From the NCBI GenBank assembly GCA_027604705.1, contig JADHYV010000021.1, positions 62,001 to 126,000 on the forward strand: a stretch of 64,000 bases of DNA, given 5' to 3'. This document shows, piece by piece, positions 34,529 to 46,396 of this stretch (its first letter is position 1; each line of letters starts with the position of its first letter). A program made the position numbers and the translations under genes. The DNA is from Allomyces arbusculus. Lineage: Eukaryota > Blastocladiomycota > Blastocladiomycetes > Blastocladiales > Blastocladiaceae. The notes below the pieces were generated by a model that saw only the letters and a program-made list of their open reading frames with translations, did not search any database and had not been told where the DNA came from.

Positions 34529-37500
34529 ATGAACATTGGCGAGTGGCTCGCCGGCTCGATCTCGGCTGGTCGGTACCGAACCGTCCCCCACTCGTCGTCT
34601 CGCCGAGTCGTGCACGCGTCCATGGCCCGCCCCAGCACCACTGCAAGCACCGCCGATCGAAACCCGCCGCGGCGCGCCGCCTGCCGTGCCAACTCGGGCC
34701 CTGGTCCGGGTCCGCAAATCGCGCGACGCTGTCCCGCAGCGCCTGGAACGCGTGCGGCGCGCCGCTTGGCAGGGGCGCATGGCCGAAACGGCGGACCGTG
34801 CGCGTCAGTGACAGGCCTGGCCAGAACCCCGCCGATCGGACCTGACACGCCAGGTTCTGCTGGACCGCATCGTCGTCGTCGTCGTCGCGTACGGGCAAGC
34901 TGCCAGCCGCACGGCGCTGCTCGGTGGCGAGGTGACACGTCTCGCTCGGTGCCGTGCCGTGCGACTGCGATTGCGACGCAACTTGGCGCGCGTGCTAGAG
35001 TGACGCGTGCACCGCGTCCGACTCGACGAGTCACCCAACTCGACACGACCCCGCCGCTGACCTCTTCTCTCTCTGCTGTTCAACCATCGTCTAGACCAGC
35101 GCGTCCGTGAAGAGTCGGAGCGCAACTTGGAGGCCGCCTACAACTCGGACTACGTACGCTTACCCGACTCGCTCTGCTGGCCGTACCCACCGCCTCGAAT
35201 CGAACCGAACCAAACTGACTCGATGCTGTCCACTAGACGACCTACATTGGCCTGCTCACCCAAGAACTGGTCAACCCCAACGCGGCCGGGCATGTGCGCA
35301 CCTCGGCTGGTCTCGCTCTCAAGAATGCGCTTACCGGTCAGGTGCGTCGTGATTTGTTACTAGCCGACTGCGTCGCGACGTGTCGTGTTGCTGCAACGAA
35401 TTAATATGCTCACCACGTTGCGTGTCGCGTCTCGCCTCGACAGGAAGCCTCGATCAAGGAGTCCAAGCACCAGAAATGGCTCGCCGTCGACCCCACGCTG
35501 CGCAGGCAGATCAAGACGGCCGTACGTTTTGATTACGGTTTTCACAATTTTCCTTTGTTTTGTCGCGTTTCTCCTTGTCATGCGTTCTTTACTTTCGTTT
35601 TCGCGGTTTACCCTTTTCGCCTTTCAATGTCGCGGAGCAATACAGCTCTTGTACTCACTTTTTTCTTGTTTCGCCATGTGGGCTGTTCTAGATCCTCGGC
35701 AACCTCGACTCGGCCGCCGGGGGACCGACGGCGCAAGTCATTGCCGCCATTGCTGCCGTGGATTTGCCCCGCAACGACTGGCCCGAGCTCATGCAACAGC
35801 TGCTCGCCAACATGACTTCAGGTACCTCGTCGGAGAACCTGAAAGTGCACTCGATGACCGCCATTGGCTACACGTGCGAGCTGATTGTGCGTATATTGAC
35901 TCTTTTTGCCTTTTCGGCGGGCGGCGGTGGGCTTGTTCCACGTGTGAGACGGTAATTCATACAAACGAAATTTCGTAGGACGCGTCGATTCTCGCGACGC
36001 AGGCGGACAACATTCTGACGGCCGTGGTCAACGGCGCGCGCAAGGACGAGCCGTCGGCGCGCGTGCGCAAGCAGGCGCTCGATGCGCTGGCTAACTCGCT
36101 CGTGTTTGTCAAGGCCAACTTTGAGCGCGAGGCCGAGCGCAACATTATCATGCAAGTCGTGTGCGAGGCGACGCAGGCGCCCGAGGTTCCTGTGCAAATC
36201 GCAGCCTATCAATGCCTGATCAAGATTGTCGACCTCTACTACAAGTACATGGAGCTCTACTTGAAAAAGGCGCTCTACGGCGTGACCATTTTCTCGATGC
36301 AGTCGGGCGAGTCGGAAGTGGCGCTGCAGGCCATCGAGTTTTGGAACACGGTCTGCGAGCGCGAGTACGATTTGCTGGCACAGGCCGAGGAGGACGCGTT
36401 TATGGGGCGGCCCACGCTCGAGCCGTGCCTGCACTTCACCAAGAACATTCTTAAGGAACTCGTGCCGGTGCTCTTTTGGCTGCTCTCGCAAAAGGACGAG
36501 GACGATGACGACGACGACTGGACGCCTGCTATGGCCGCCGGCACCTGTCTGTCGCTCGTCGCCCTGACCGTCGGGCACGACATTGTCCCGCACGCCCTGC
36601 CGCTGATCGAGGCCAACCTGCGGTCCGTTGAGTGGCGGCAGCGCGAGGCTGCGGTCATGACGTTCGGCGCGATTCTCGAGGGTCCTAACGCGGCCGACCT
36701 CGCGCCGCTCGTCAAGCAGGCGCTGCCGTTCTTGCTCGACAACACGGTCGACCTCAACGCGCACGTCAAGGACACGGCTGTCTGGACGCTCGGCCGCGTG
36801 TGCGAGTTTATGCTCGACCATCTCGACCACGCCATGCGCGAGTCGATTGTCGCCGCCCTCGTCCGTGGGCTCACCGAGTCGCCACGCATCGCCGCGTCGT
36901 GCTGCTGGGCGCTCAACAACTTTGGCGAGCACGCCGTGCACCTGCTCGAACTCGATGAGCAGACGGCGCATGCGGTCGCTGCCCTCGTCGAGCCCGCCGT
37001 CACGGGGCTCGTCCAGGTGTCGGCCCGCGCAGATAACGCCAACAATGTCCGTTCGGCCGCATATGTCGCGCTCGGGACGTGGGTCTCGATTGCGACCCCA
37101 GACCGCACCGCGCTCGTCCTGCGCGTGTGCGAGGAGCTGTTGCGTCGGCTCGAGGCCGCGCTCGGCACGCAGTATTCGGCTGCCGCTGCTGACTTGCAGG
37201 CCAACCTGTGCCTGGCCCTCTCGCAGACCGTGCGCCGGCTCGGTGCCGATGTCGCGCCTGGCGCCGACCGCGTCATGGACGTGCTGATCCGCGTTGTGAC
37301 CATGGCGTCGACGTCCAAGGCTGCGACGGTTCTTGAGGACGCGTGGACGGCGGTCGCTGCCGTCGCGACGGCGCTTGAGGCGGGCTTTATGCGATTCATG
37401 CCCGTGGTCCTGCCCTTGCTCGTCGCCGCGCTCAACAACTACGAGGAACGCGCCGTGTGCACGGTCGCTGTCGGTGTCGTCGCCGACCTGACGCGCGCGC

Positions 37501-38099
37501 TCGAGGGCGAGTTTCTGGCGTTTGCCGACGGGTTCATGGAAGTGCTCGGCAACCTGCTCGTGAACGCCGCAGTCTCGACGACGATCAAGCCGTCGATCAT
37601 CACGTGCTTTGGCGATATCGCGCTCGCCGTCGGCTTGCACTTTGAAAAGTACCTGACGGTCGTCATGGGCGTGCTCGCGCAGGCGATTGCCATGGTCAAG
37701 GACCCGGCCGCGCCCAACGCCGCGGCGTCCCCCGAGACCGTCGAGTTTATTGAGTTGATGCGCGAGGCCATTGTCGATGCCCTCGTTGGGATCGTCGCGG
37801 CGCTCGCGCCTGTGGGCAAGGGCGACCTCCTGATCCCGTACTTGGATGCGATGTGTACTGCCATGCACGCGGCCGCGTCCAACTTGCCGCAAGACCCGGA
37901 ACATGTTGTGCGCCAGATTGCGGGCCTGGTCGGGGATTTGGCCGCTAATATCGGCGCGCCCGCGCGGGTGCAGCTGAGTCAGCCGTGGGTCGCCGAATTT
38001 TTGACGATGGCCGCACGCACGCGGTCGTTTGAGACAGGCACGCGCGAGACGGCCAAGTGGGCGCGCATGATGGTCAAGGACTTGGCGCGCGCCGGGTAA
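34529..38099 (+). CDS. KAP95: Importin subunit beta-1 (karyopherin Kap95)
   Basis: Nuclear import receptor that binds importin alpha and Ran-GTP at the nuclear pore. Six exons: 34529-34568, 35095-35153, 35237-35341, 35444-35521, 35692-35886 and 35979-38099, giving 865 residues against 861 in yeast Kap95. The first exon encodes only MNIGEWLAGSISA plus one base. Splicing over a 526-nt intron joins it to DQRVREESERNLEAAYNSDY, as expected for HEAT repeat 1. Later landmarks are TSAGLALKNALTG, TLRRQIKTA, the acidic loop EDEDDDDDDWTPA (residue ~330), a cargo/alpha-binding feature of the family, and HEAT repeats to the end (MMVKDLARAG). It diverges from the LDB-type gene and converges on PET127. Confidence 0.9.
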
Positions 38100-38741
38100 G
38101 TAGCGCTATGATGGTGATGGTGAGTGGCGGCGCGTGGGCGTTTCGTTTGTGGTTGATTTTCTCTATCCCTCTCTCGCACGTCGCCGAGTCTTTGGATTGG
38201 AGCGCATGTCGTCTTTATTTTTTAGCCATTTTCGCGTCTCTCTTTGTTCTTTACACCTTTCTTTCACCCATTGGCCCGGCCGGGCCTCTCCTCCCCCCCT
38301 GTTTCTCTTGGCGGTGCATCGCACCCATCTCCCCTTTCCCCCACTCTCCTCTCCCCCTCTCCTCTCAAGATTTCTTGGTATACATTTGTCGGACTTTTTT
38401 TGGTTTGGGCTTGGCTGGCGTTCGCGCTTTTTATATTTTCTTCTGGCTTGAAAAATTGGTGCATTGGTCGATTTTCGTTGCTTTACCTCATGTGTGTGTG
38501 TTACTTTCGTTTGCGTGTTTCATTCCCGCTTGGTGCGCAGTCCTGGCACCAGCAAAAACTTGTCTTTTCGCGACCCGCCCAACTGGGCCGTTTTCGAGCT
38601 GATGTGCGCTCGCGCGCCGTTCCCCCACTCGAGAAGAGGATCCACCCTGACGTGCAAGGCACCACGACGTCGGCAACTCGTAGCGAAAGGTGCAAAACAT
38701 ATGACATCCGCGATTTCAATGCTCTTACCGGACCGACGGAC
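38100..38741. other. Convergent spacer, KAP95 and PET127
   Basis: 3' flanks of two convergent genes; T/C-rich on the plus strand (38160-38540), including long pyrimidine stretches. No gene is seen. Confidence 0.55.
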
Positions 38742-40919
38742 TTACATATCCCAGCCATCGTCATGCACCACCCCCTTGGCATCCACGGGCACCTGGCAGT
38801 TGCGCGTCGTATACATGACTTTCGGTTTCCCCTTGACCTCGTCATACAACTGCCTCGCCTCGTCCTCCGAGACGAAATGCCGCTCGAGCTGTGCGCGCAT
38901 TTGCCCGCCATCGGGCCGGCGCGCGCGGTGGACCGCAAGGTACTGGCTGCGGCGCAATCGGTAATAATCGATCACGGCATGGTCCGAGGAATCGTCGACC
39001 TCGATCGCGTACCGCACCTTCCACTGGTCGCCCCTGCGCACCATCGGGTGCGCGTCGGGCTCGACGTGGCGTCCGTTCACGGTCGACGTCGTGTACAGCC
39101 GGATGCGCGAGACGCGCGGCGGGTCGAACGTGGACGAGGCCGGGTCGAGCTTCTCGAGGTTGGCGTCGGTCGGGTCGGCCCCCTCTGGGATCTCTTCGAC
39201 AAAGATCGACTGGTGCGCGTCCGAGTCGATCGTGACGCGCAGCAGCGGATGGCCGCCATGGTGCGCGACGACTTTCTCGAGCACGTCCTGCAACAGCTGC
39301 ACCGAAATCGCAAACGACTGGTCACCCATACTCGACGACCCGAACAGCGAGCTGTCCATTTCCTCGAGCGAGATGTACTGGAACCCGAAAATGCGTGCGG
39401 TGTTGTGGAACGCCACGAAAATCCCGTCCATCTGGCCAATCCGCACTTGCAGCGAGTATTTCAAGAACGCGGCGCGAATCATGTCGTAGTACTCGCGCTC
39501 GAAACTGGCAAACAGGCCGTGCGAGTACCGTAGATGGTACCGCGTGTTCTCGGCGTAGTTGTCGGCGTCCATCCGGACGGCGAGCGCCGCACGCGTTTTC
39601 AGGTCAAACGTCTTACGCGGTAAGCGCGGGTCGATACAGTCGAGTTGCGCGCGCAGCATGAATTTGCCGGTCTTGCCGTAGAAGTAGGTCTCGGGCGGGT
39701 GGATGTGGTCGTCCGGTAACGGGTTTTTCGCGAGGTGTTGCGTGAAGTCGGTGCGCGGGCACGTCAGCATGCGTTCCATGGACTTGCCGAGTTGCGACAG
39801 AACGGTTTCGCGCTGGTCGATTGACTTGTCGGCGTCAATCGAGTAGACGGAGCCTTTACGCCGCAGCAGGATGGTCGCGGGCGAGCGCGACATTTTGGTG
39901 AAGGTCGCAGGCTAGAGAAGGGGGGGGGGGAGGAGGGTCAGGGCGGGATGGGTGGGGAGGGTGGAGAGGTGCGCAACAGACCTGCGTGGAAAACTCTTGC
40001 GAGAGCCGCGTAATGTCGATCGGCTTGCCGCCGGAAATCATGAAGTACATTTGCGAGAGCGCACCGGAAATGGACGAGGTCGACGAGAAGAAGGAGCAGC
40101 CGTGGTCGGCGGCCATTTTGGTGAGCGTCTGGCAAGGCACACGAGGGGGGGAGGGGGTCAGTGTGAGCGACAATTGGGTGGAGAAGATGGAGCGGCAACG
40201 CACCTTGTCGCGCGACGCAATGATAAACGGCGAGAACGAGTCAAAATTGATGTCTTCGGGCTGCACGATGCGCTGCAGGTACGGGTCAAAATTGTAGATG
40301 CCCGTGCGCGGGTCTTGGAGAAAGTGCACGCCGGGACTACACAGTTGACCAACGGGTCAGTTTGTGTGCATCAATGGATACGAGCAGGTCGGGCTTCGCA
40401 AATCGAGAACGTACTTGAACAGCACGCGGTCGAGCCCGTGGTGCAGTTCTGCAACAGGCGCCTGGTTTGGTACTTGCACGGCTACAATCACCATTATCCA
40501 CAGCATGATCAGATCCGCTCGTTTTGAAGATAGAAAACACCCAAGAAAGACAAACCCTCGTGCGTGAACGTGCTCGCGTCGACCGTCTTCCACTTCAACG
40601 CCATGCCCGACAATGGCTTGAATGCTTTACTCCCACTTCCACCACCGCCGCCAGTCTTGCGGTGCCTGGCGGGACTCGACTGCTTGAACGAGTTCCAGAC
40701 GTCGCTGTGCGCCGACGGCAGGACGGCTGCAGCGACCGACGGTCCAGATGCGGCTGCGGGTTTGCCGCTGTCGTCCGAATTCCGCTTGGCCGCGGCGTGC
40801 TTGTTGTAGCGCGGCTGCATGGTCTTGGCAAGGGCGCGTGTTGACGACAGGTGCCGTATCCCAGCGACAGCGCGGGGTGGCCGCGCGGCGAGGTCCGCGG
40901 CCGCGGCACGGATTTGCAT
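38742..40919 (-). CDS. PET127: Mitochondrial RNA-processing protein Pet127
   Basis: Mitochondrial protein involved in RNA 5'-processing and stability in yeast. Five exons on the minus strand: 40919-40541, 40472-40415, 40336-40204, 40128-39982 and 39911-38742, giving 628 residues. The N-terminus MQIRAAAADLAARPPRAVAG is Arg/Ala-rich without acids early on and looks like a mitochondrial presequence. Family landmarks in order: FTHEGLS, HHGLDRVLFNPGVHFL, YNFDPYLQRI, FSSTSSISGALSQMYFMISG, TRSP-like KMSRSPATILLRR, SIDADKS, MLRAQLDCIDPRLPRKTFDL, and FEREYYDMIRAAFLKYSLQV followed by GQMDGIFVAFHNTARIFGFQ. The central core resembles a nuclease-like fold in published family descriptions; this is not tested here. 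It shares a 441-bp divergent promoter with POL1. Confidence 0.88.
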
Positions 40920-41360
40920 GGTTGGGTGCGTGAATTCGGGGTTGCGGTCGGCGGCTGCGAGCTGGGTCCGGGTGGAGAAGTTGGTGCGTTGTATTGGGCG
41001 CCGGAATCTCGGTCGGGCAACAATTGTCGCGGTCGGATCCTGGCCGTGTGTTGTTGTCGGTGTTAATGCGACGGTCTGTTCGGACGCGGAGGAGTGCTGT
41101 GAAGGTGATCAAGTCTAATGGCAGGGATACGTTGACAGCGTCAGGCGCGATCAAATGACCCCGCTCCACCGCAATATCTGGTCGTCGCGCACGTCGACTT
41201 GGTCGCGATCACGTCCACTCCACTCTGCTCCACTCGTATCTCTTGACGACTCGACGTCGATAACCATTCATCTCGCACATCGACCAGCAACGGCTACGAC
41301 GACCACAACCATCCCCTTGAATCCGCGCGACAACTTGCACACCGAATACCAACCACATTC
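40920..41360. other. Divergent promoter region, PET127 and POL1
   Basis: A 441-bp spacer for both genes. A ttgggcgc sequence near 40997 vaguely resembles an E2F/MBF-type site, which would fit S-phase expression of POL1. No other signal is recognised. Confidence 0.5.
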
Positions 41361-44300
41361 ATGTCCGACCGCCGCTCCTCACGCCGGTCCGCGGCCGGCG
41401 GCTCGCGCGCCGAGCAACTTGCCCGTTTGCGCGATTTGCGCGACGTCAAGGACGGCGTCACGACGCGCAAGGACCAATACCGCGTCAACGACGATGAATC
41501 TTCGACAGCCATTTACGACACGGTCACCGACGACGAGTTCCGCCGACTACAGCGCGACCGGATGAAGGAGGACGCATTTGTCGTCGACGATGACGGCGCC
41601 GGGTACGGCGCCCCGATTGAGAGCTGGGAGGACGGCGACCGGTCCGATCACGACGACGAGGAGGATGACGCCGGTGCGCACAGCTTGCCGGTTGGCGGTT
41701 TCGAATGTGCCGGTGTTAATGGACGGAATTTGGTGCTGGTAGGGTCACGTCGAAGGAAAGCGGGCGGCAAGGCCAAGAGCTCGGCCGCCGCGGCGGTTCC
41801 GTCCAAAAAACGCCCGCGCGAGCAGCACCAGGCTGGAATTGCCGAGGCGTTTTCCAAGGTCGAGCGCAAGGCCGTCAAGGCTCCGTCGGTGCGTCTCCTT
41901 CGAATTGCTTGCCCGGGGCTCGACGATCATACTATTCATCGTTCCTCTCTTGATAGGCCTCGTCTGCGTACAAACCCACGTCCAAGGAGGAGACTGATTT
42001 CCTCAGTTCTCTGCTCGCCGAACTCGAAGACGACAACGTCGGTCACGCCAGTGCATCCTCGTCGTCGACGTCCACCCCGAGAGCCTCGTCGGCGCGCAAA
42101 AAGCCGCGGCTCCTACCGCCCGCGCCGTCCACTTCTCTCGCATCTTCCAGCAACCGTGCATCGGATACGTCGTCACTGTTCTTCTCGGGATCACCGCCCG
42201 CGGCTATGCCCAACATGGACGATTTGCTCGCCGACGCTACGCCCATGGACATTGACGACGCGGCGCCCATGGACGTGAAACCCGATTTGTCCGTGCTCGA
42301 TTCCGTAGACTCAGTTCGTGCGGGACCGAGCAGCGCCGACCTGTCGGCGCGTGTGAAGATCGAATCGGACGTGATTAACGTCGACGATTCGTCCCCGGCA
42401 CCGGCACCAGCCGCACCACCATCCGTGTCCACGACGGCGGGGCTCGAAGTGAAAGCCATTTCGACGGTCAAGCCTAAGCCGCGCGCGCGCACGACCATCG
42501 ACCTGCCGGCATTCGTCGTGCCGTCATCGTCTTCTGCACACCCGAACGCCTCCGCATCCACGATCACGGGCCCTGTCCCACCGCAGTCGGTGCTCGAATC
42601 CGACGGGTCGCTGCACTTCTACTACATGGACGCGGCCGAGCACCACGGCGTCGTCTATCTGTTTGGCAAGGTGCGGCATGGCGCGTCCTACGTGTCATGC
42701 ACATTGGCAGTGGAAAACATTGAACGCAATGTATTCCTGCTCCCGCGCGAGCGGCGCACGCGGCGCGACGGCACGCACCCGACCGACGAGCTCGTTGCGC
42801 CCATGGACGTGTATGCCGAGTTTGACCAGATGCGCCGGCCGTTGCGGATCGCCAAGTTTGCTGCCAAGTTTGTCGACCGCAAATATGCGTTTGAAGTGCC
42901 GGAAGTCCCGGCCGCTGCAAGCTGGATGAAGATCGCCTACTCGTTCCAGGACCCGCCGCTGCCGGCTGACTTGAAGGGGGAGACGTTCTCGCACGTGTTT
43001 GGGACGAACACGTCGGCGCTCGAGTTGCTCGTCATCAAGCGCAAGCTCATGGGGCCCGCGTGGTTGGTCGTGCGGGACGTGGCCATGCAGGCGCCGGCGT
43101 TTTCGTGGGCAAAAGCTGAGGGCACCGTGACCAACCCGAAGAGCATCACCGTCATGAAGGCCAACGGCGCAACGCCCGTCCCGCCGGCGCCACCGCTCAC
43201 GGTCATGGCGCTCTCGGTCAAGTCGGCGCTCAACGCCAAGGGCCAGCAGGAAGTCCTGACGCTGACGACGCAGACCTACTCGTTCGACGACGATGGCACG
43301 CAGCATAACGTGCAGCAGCTCGTGCTCGTGCGCCCGCCGACGCTCGGGACGACGATCCCGCCCGTTGGGCAGGACGTGCGCGTGCACCAGCAGGAACGCA
43401 GTCTGCTGAGCCAGTTCATGGCGACCGTGCAGGTGCAGGACCCGGACGTGCTCCTCGGCCACAATATTGCCGGGTTCGACCTCGAAGTGATCTTGTCCCG
43501 GTTCAAGCACCTGAACCTCGGCGGGTGGTCGAAACTCGGCCGGTTGCGGCGCACGCAGTGGCCAAAGGCCACGCAGTTCCGGACGGTCGTCGCCGGCAGG
43601 CTCTTGCTCGACACGTACCTCGCCGCCAAGGAGTTCATCGGGTCGTCCAAGTCGTACTCGCTCACGCACCTCGCGGCGACCAAGTTGGGCCATACGCGGC
43701 CCGAGTTTGACGTGACGGCCGTGCGGCAGCAGTTTGCGGCGCCGCATCTGTTGCAGCAGTTGCTGGCCTACACGGTCGAGGACTGCGCGCTCGCCATGGC
43801 GCTCATGAAGCACCTCAACGCCATCTCGCTCTACAAACAGCTGACCAATACTTGCGGCAACTTGTGGTCGCGCACCATGATTGGCGGGCGTGCCGAGCGC
43901 AACGAGTACCTGCTCCTGCACGAGTTTCACGCGAAAAAGTATATCGTACCCGACAAGCCTGGGTTCGGACAGCATGGCGGCGGTGGCAAGGGCGGGAACG
44001 CGCCGTCGGCACCGGCGCCGCAGACCGAGCCGAATGCCGACATGGACATGGACGAGGCCGGCGAGGACGGTGTTGCCGGGCACGAGCAGGCGGCGGCATC
44101 GGGCGGGACCACGACGACGAGCCGCCACAAGCGGCGCAAGCCGCAGTATGCGGGCGGCCTCGTGCTCGAGCCGAAAAAGGGCTTCTACGACAAGTACGTG
44201 CTCCTGCTCGACTTCAATTCGCTCTACCCGTCGATCATCCAAGAGTACAATATTTGCTTCACGACGGTCGCTCGCGCCGACGGCGACTCGGCGGTCCCGC

Positions 44301-46018
44301 CACTGCCGGACTTAAACGCCGAGTCGGTTTTGCCGCGGCTCATCAAGACGCTCGTCGACCGGCGGCGGCAGGTCAAGAGCCTGATGAAGGGCAAGTGCAC
44401 GCCTGCCGAACTCGCGCAGTACGATATTCGGCAAATGGCGCTCAAGCTTACGGCCAACAGTATGTACGGGTGTCTCGGGTTCACGTATGCGCGGTTCTAC
44501 TGCAAGCCGCTCGCGGCGCTGATCACCCAGCAAGGGCGCGAGATTTTGCAAAACACCGTCGACTTGGCGAGCGCCAACCACATGCATGTGATTTACGGCG
44601 ATACCGACTCAATCATGATTGATACGGGCACCGACGACCTTGCGCAGGTCAAGGCGCTCGGGCGGCAGCTCAAGGACTTGGTCAACAAGCGGTACCGGCA
44701 GCTCGAGATTGAAATGGACGGGTTCTTTGAGCGCATGCTGCTGCTCAAGAAGAAGAAGTATGCCGCGCTGAAAGTCGACGAGAACCGTGACGGGTCGCTG
44801 ATGCGCAAGCTCGAGACTAAGGGGCTCGACGTCGTGCGCCGCGACTGGTGCGGGCTCAGCCATGTGGTGTCCGAATACGTGCTCGAACAGCTGCTCATGC
44901 AGCCGATTTCGCGCGAGCAGGCCGTCGAGGCTATTCACCAGTACCTGGCGACCACGGCCGACCGTGTGCGCGCCGGCGAGGTCGCCGTCGACCAGTTTGT
45001 CATCAACAAGGGGCTCACGAAACCGCCGCGCGAGTACACGGATTCACAGCCGCATGTGACGGTCGCGCTCGCTATGGAGGCGCGCGGGCAGCCCGTGCAT
45101 GTCGGCGACACGGTGCCGTACGTGATTTGTGCGCCCGTTCAGGGCACGGTCGAGGCGGCGAGCGGGTCGCAGTCGCTCGCGTCGCGCGCACATCATCCGA
45201 CCGACCTCGCGCGCGACCCGGCACTCAAGGCCGACGTCGAGTGGTACCTCGCACACCAAGTCTTGCCGCCCGTGATCCGGCTGTGTGCCGTGATTGAGGG
45301 CACTGACCCAGCACGGCTCGCACATTGTCTTGGGCTTGATTACCGTCAATACTCGCTGTCCACGAACGGGTCCGGCCGCGACGACCAAGGGGCCAATGAC
45401 GACGTGCGTCCGCTCGAGTCGCTGCTGTCCGACGAGGAACGGTTCGCACGGGCTGACCCGCTGATGCTGCGTTGTCCGCGGTGCGCGGCCAACGCCATGG
45501 ACCCGGATCACGCGCCGTCCCCTTTCGCCGTGCGTGCGCCCGTCGTCCCTATCGACCCAACTGACCCGGCGTCGGGGATGCAAGTCGGGTGGACGTGCCC
45601 GCAATGCCGCGCCCCCGTCCCCGCATCAAGCGTCGCCGCGCAAGTCCTGCACCAAGTGCGCTCCCACCTGTACACGGCCGGGTCGCGGTGGGCGGCGTGC
45701 GACGACCCGTCGTGTCAAGCACGGTCTCGCGCGATTCGCGTGTATGGCGGGCGGTGCTGGAACGCGCCGGCGTGCGGGGGCAGAGTGCATCTCGTGCACG
45801 GGCCGCAGATGCTGAATCGGCAACTCTCGTTTTATGCGTACTTGTTTGATGCGGACCGTGTGCTCGCGCGGAAAGATTCGACCGAAGCGGCGCGCGCGTG
45901 CGTCGCGGGCGCGCAGCATGAGATGCGCCGGATTGGGGAGCAGGTCGCGCGGTACACGCGCGCGAATGCGAGGAACCAGGTGGATTTGGCGAGCTTGTTT
46001 GCGTTTGTGCGGATTTGA
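41361..46018 (+). CDS. POL1: DNA polymerase alpha catalytic subunit
   Basis: Catalytic subunit of the polymerase alpha-primase complex, which extends RNA primers at replication origins and on the lagging strand in the nucleus. Two exons (41361-41888, 41957-46018), 1529 residues. The N-terminal region (RLQRDRMKEDAFVVDDDG) is typical of pol alpha, then a basic linker with KKRPRE. Exonuclease-like domain: VLLGHNIAGFDLEVI, proofreading-inactive in the family. Polymerase motif A DFNSLYPSIIQEYNICF starts at residue 928, motif B LKLTANSMYGCLGF is near 1005, and motif C YGDTDSIMI near 1056. The C-terminal metal-binding modules are CPRCAANAMDP with CPQC (about 1349 onward) and CDDPSC with CWNAPAC. The 68-nt intron removes a frame break between KAPS and ASSAYKPTSK. 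Confidence 0.95.
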
Positions 46019-46396
46019 GTGGAAATGGGGGCGGGTGAGGGCAACGCAGGGGTGGGATCGGATATATATACTCGGCGTTGCGCTTGCACTCGGTCATTAT
46101 GGCACTGTCGAGCTCATGAACAGTAAGAGAGATTCGTGAAGTTCATGATCGAGCAATATCAGACATAATTTTCGTGCGGCCTAGTGTGTGGTCGCGTAAA
46201 ATGTGAGGTGGTGGCAAGCTTATTGCGCGTTGATCAAAGCCTGATGGCGCGAAGGACCGGTTGGTCAAAGCCCACCGTCTCATGCCTGAGAACTGTGCAC
46301 GGACGGTATAGCCAGCACCTGAACGCTTCAAAAATTGCGCCAGTTTCCTTCTCTCCCTCTCTCTCGCAACCGCCGGACCGTAAAGCTCTCAGCACA
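46019..46396. other. Spacer, POL1 to F-box-like gene
   Basis: Contains TATATATA at 46063-46070, only 45 bp after the POL1 stop, so more likely a 3'-end efficiency element than a promoter for the next gene, 330 bp away. A pyrimidine-rich stretch lies just before the next ATG. Confidence 0.45.
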
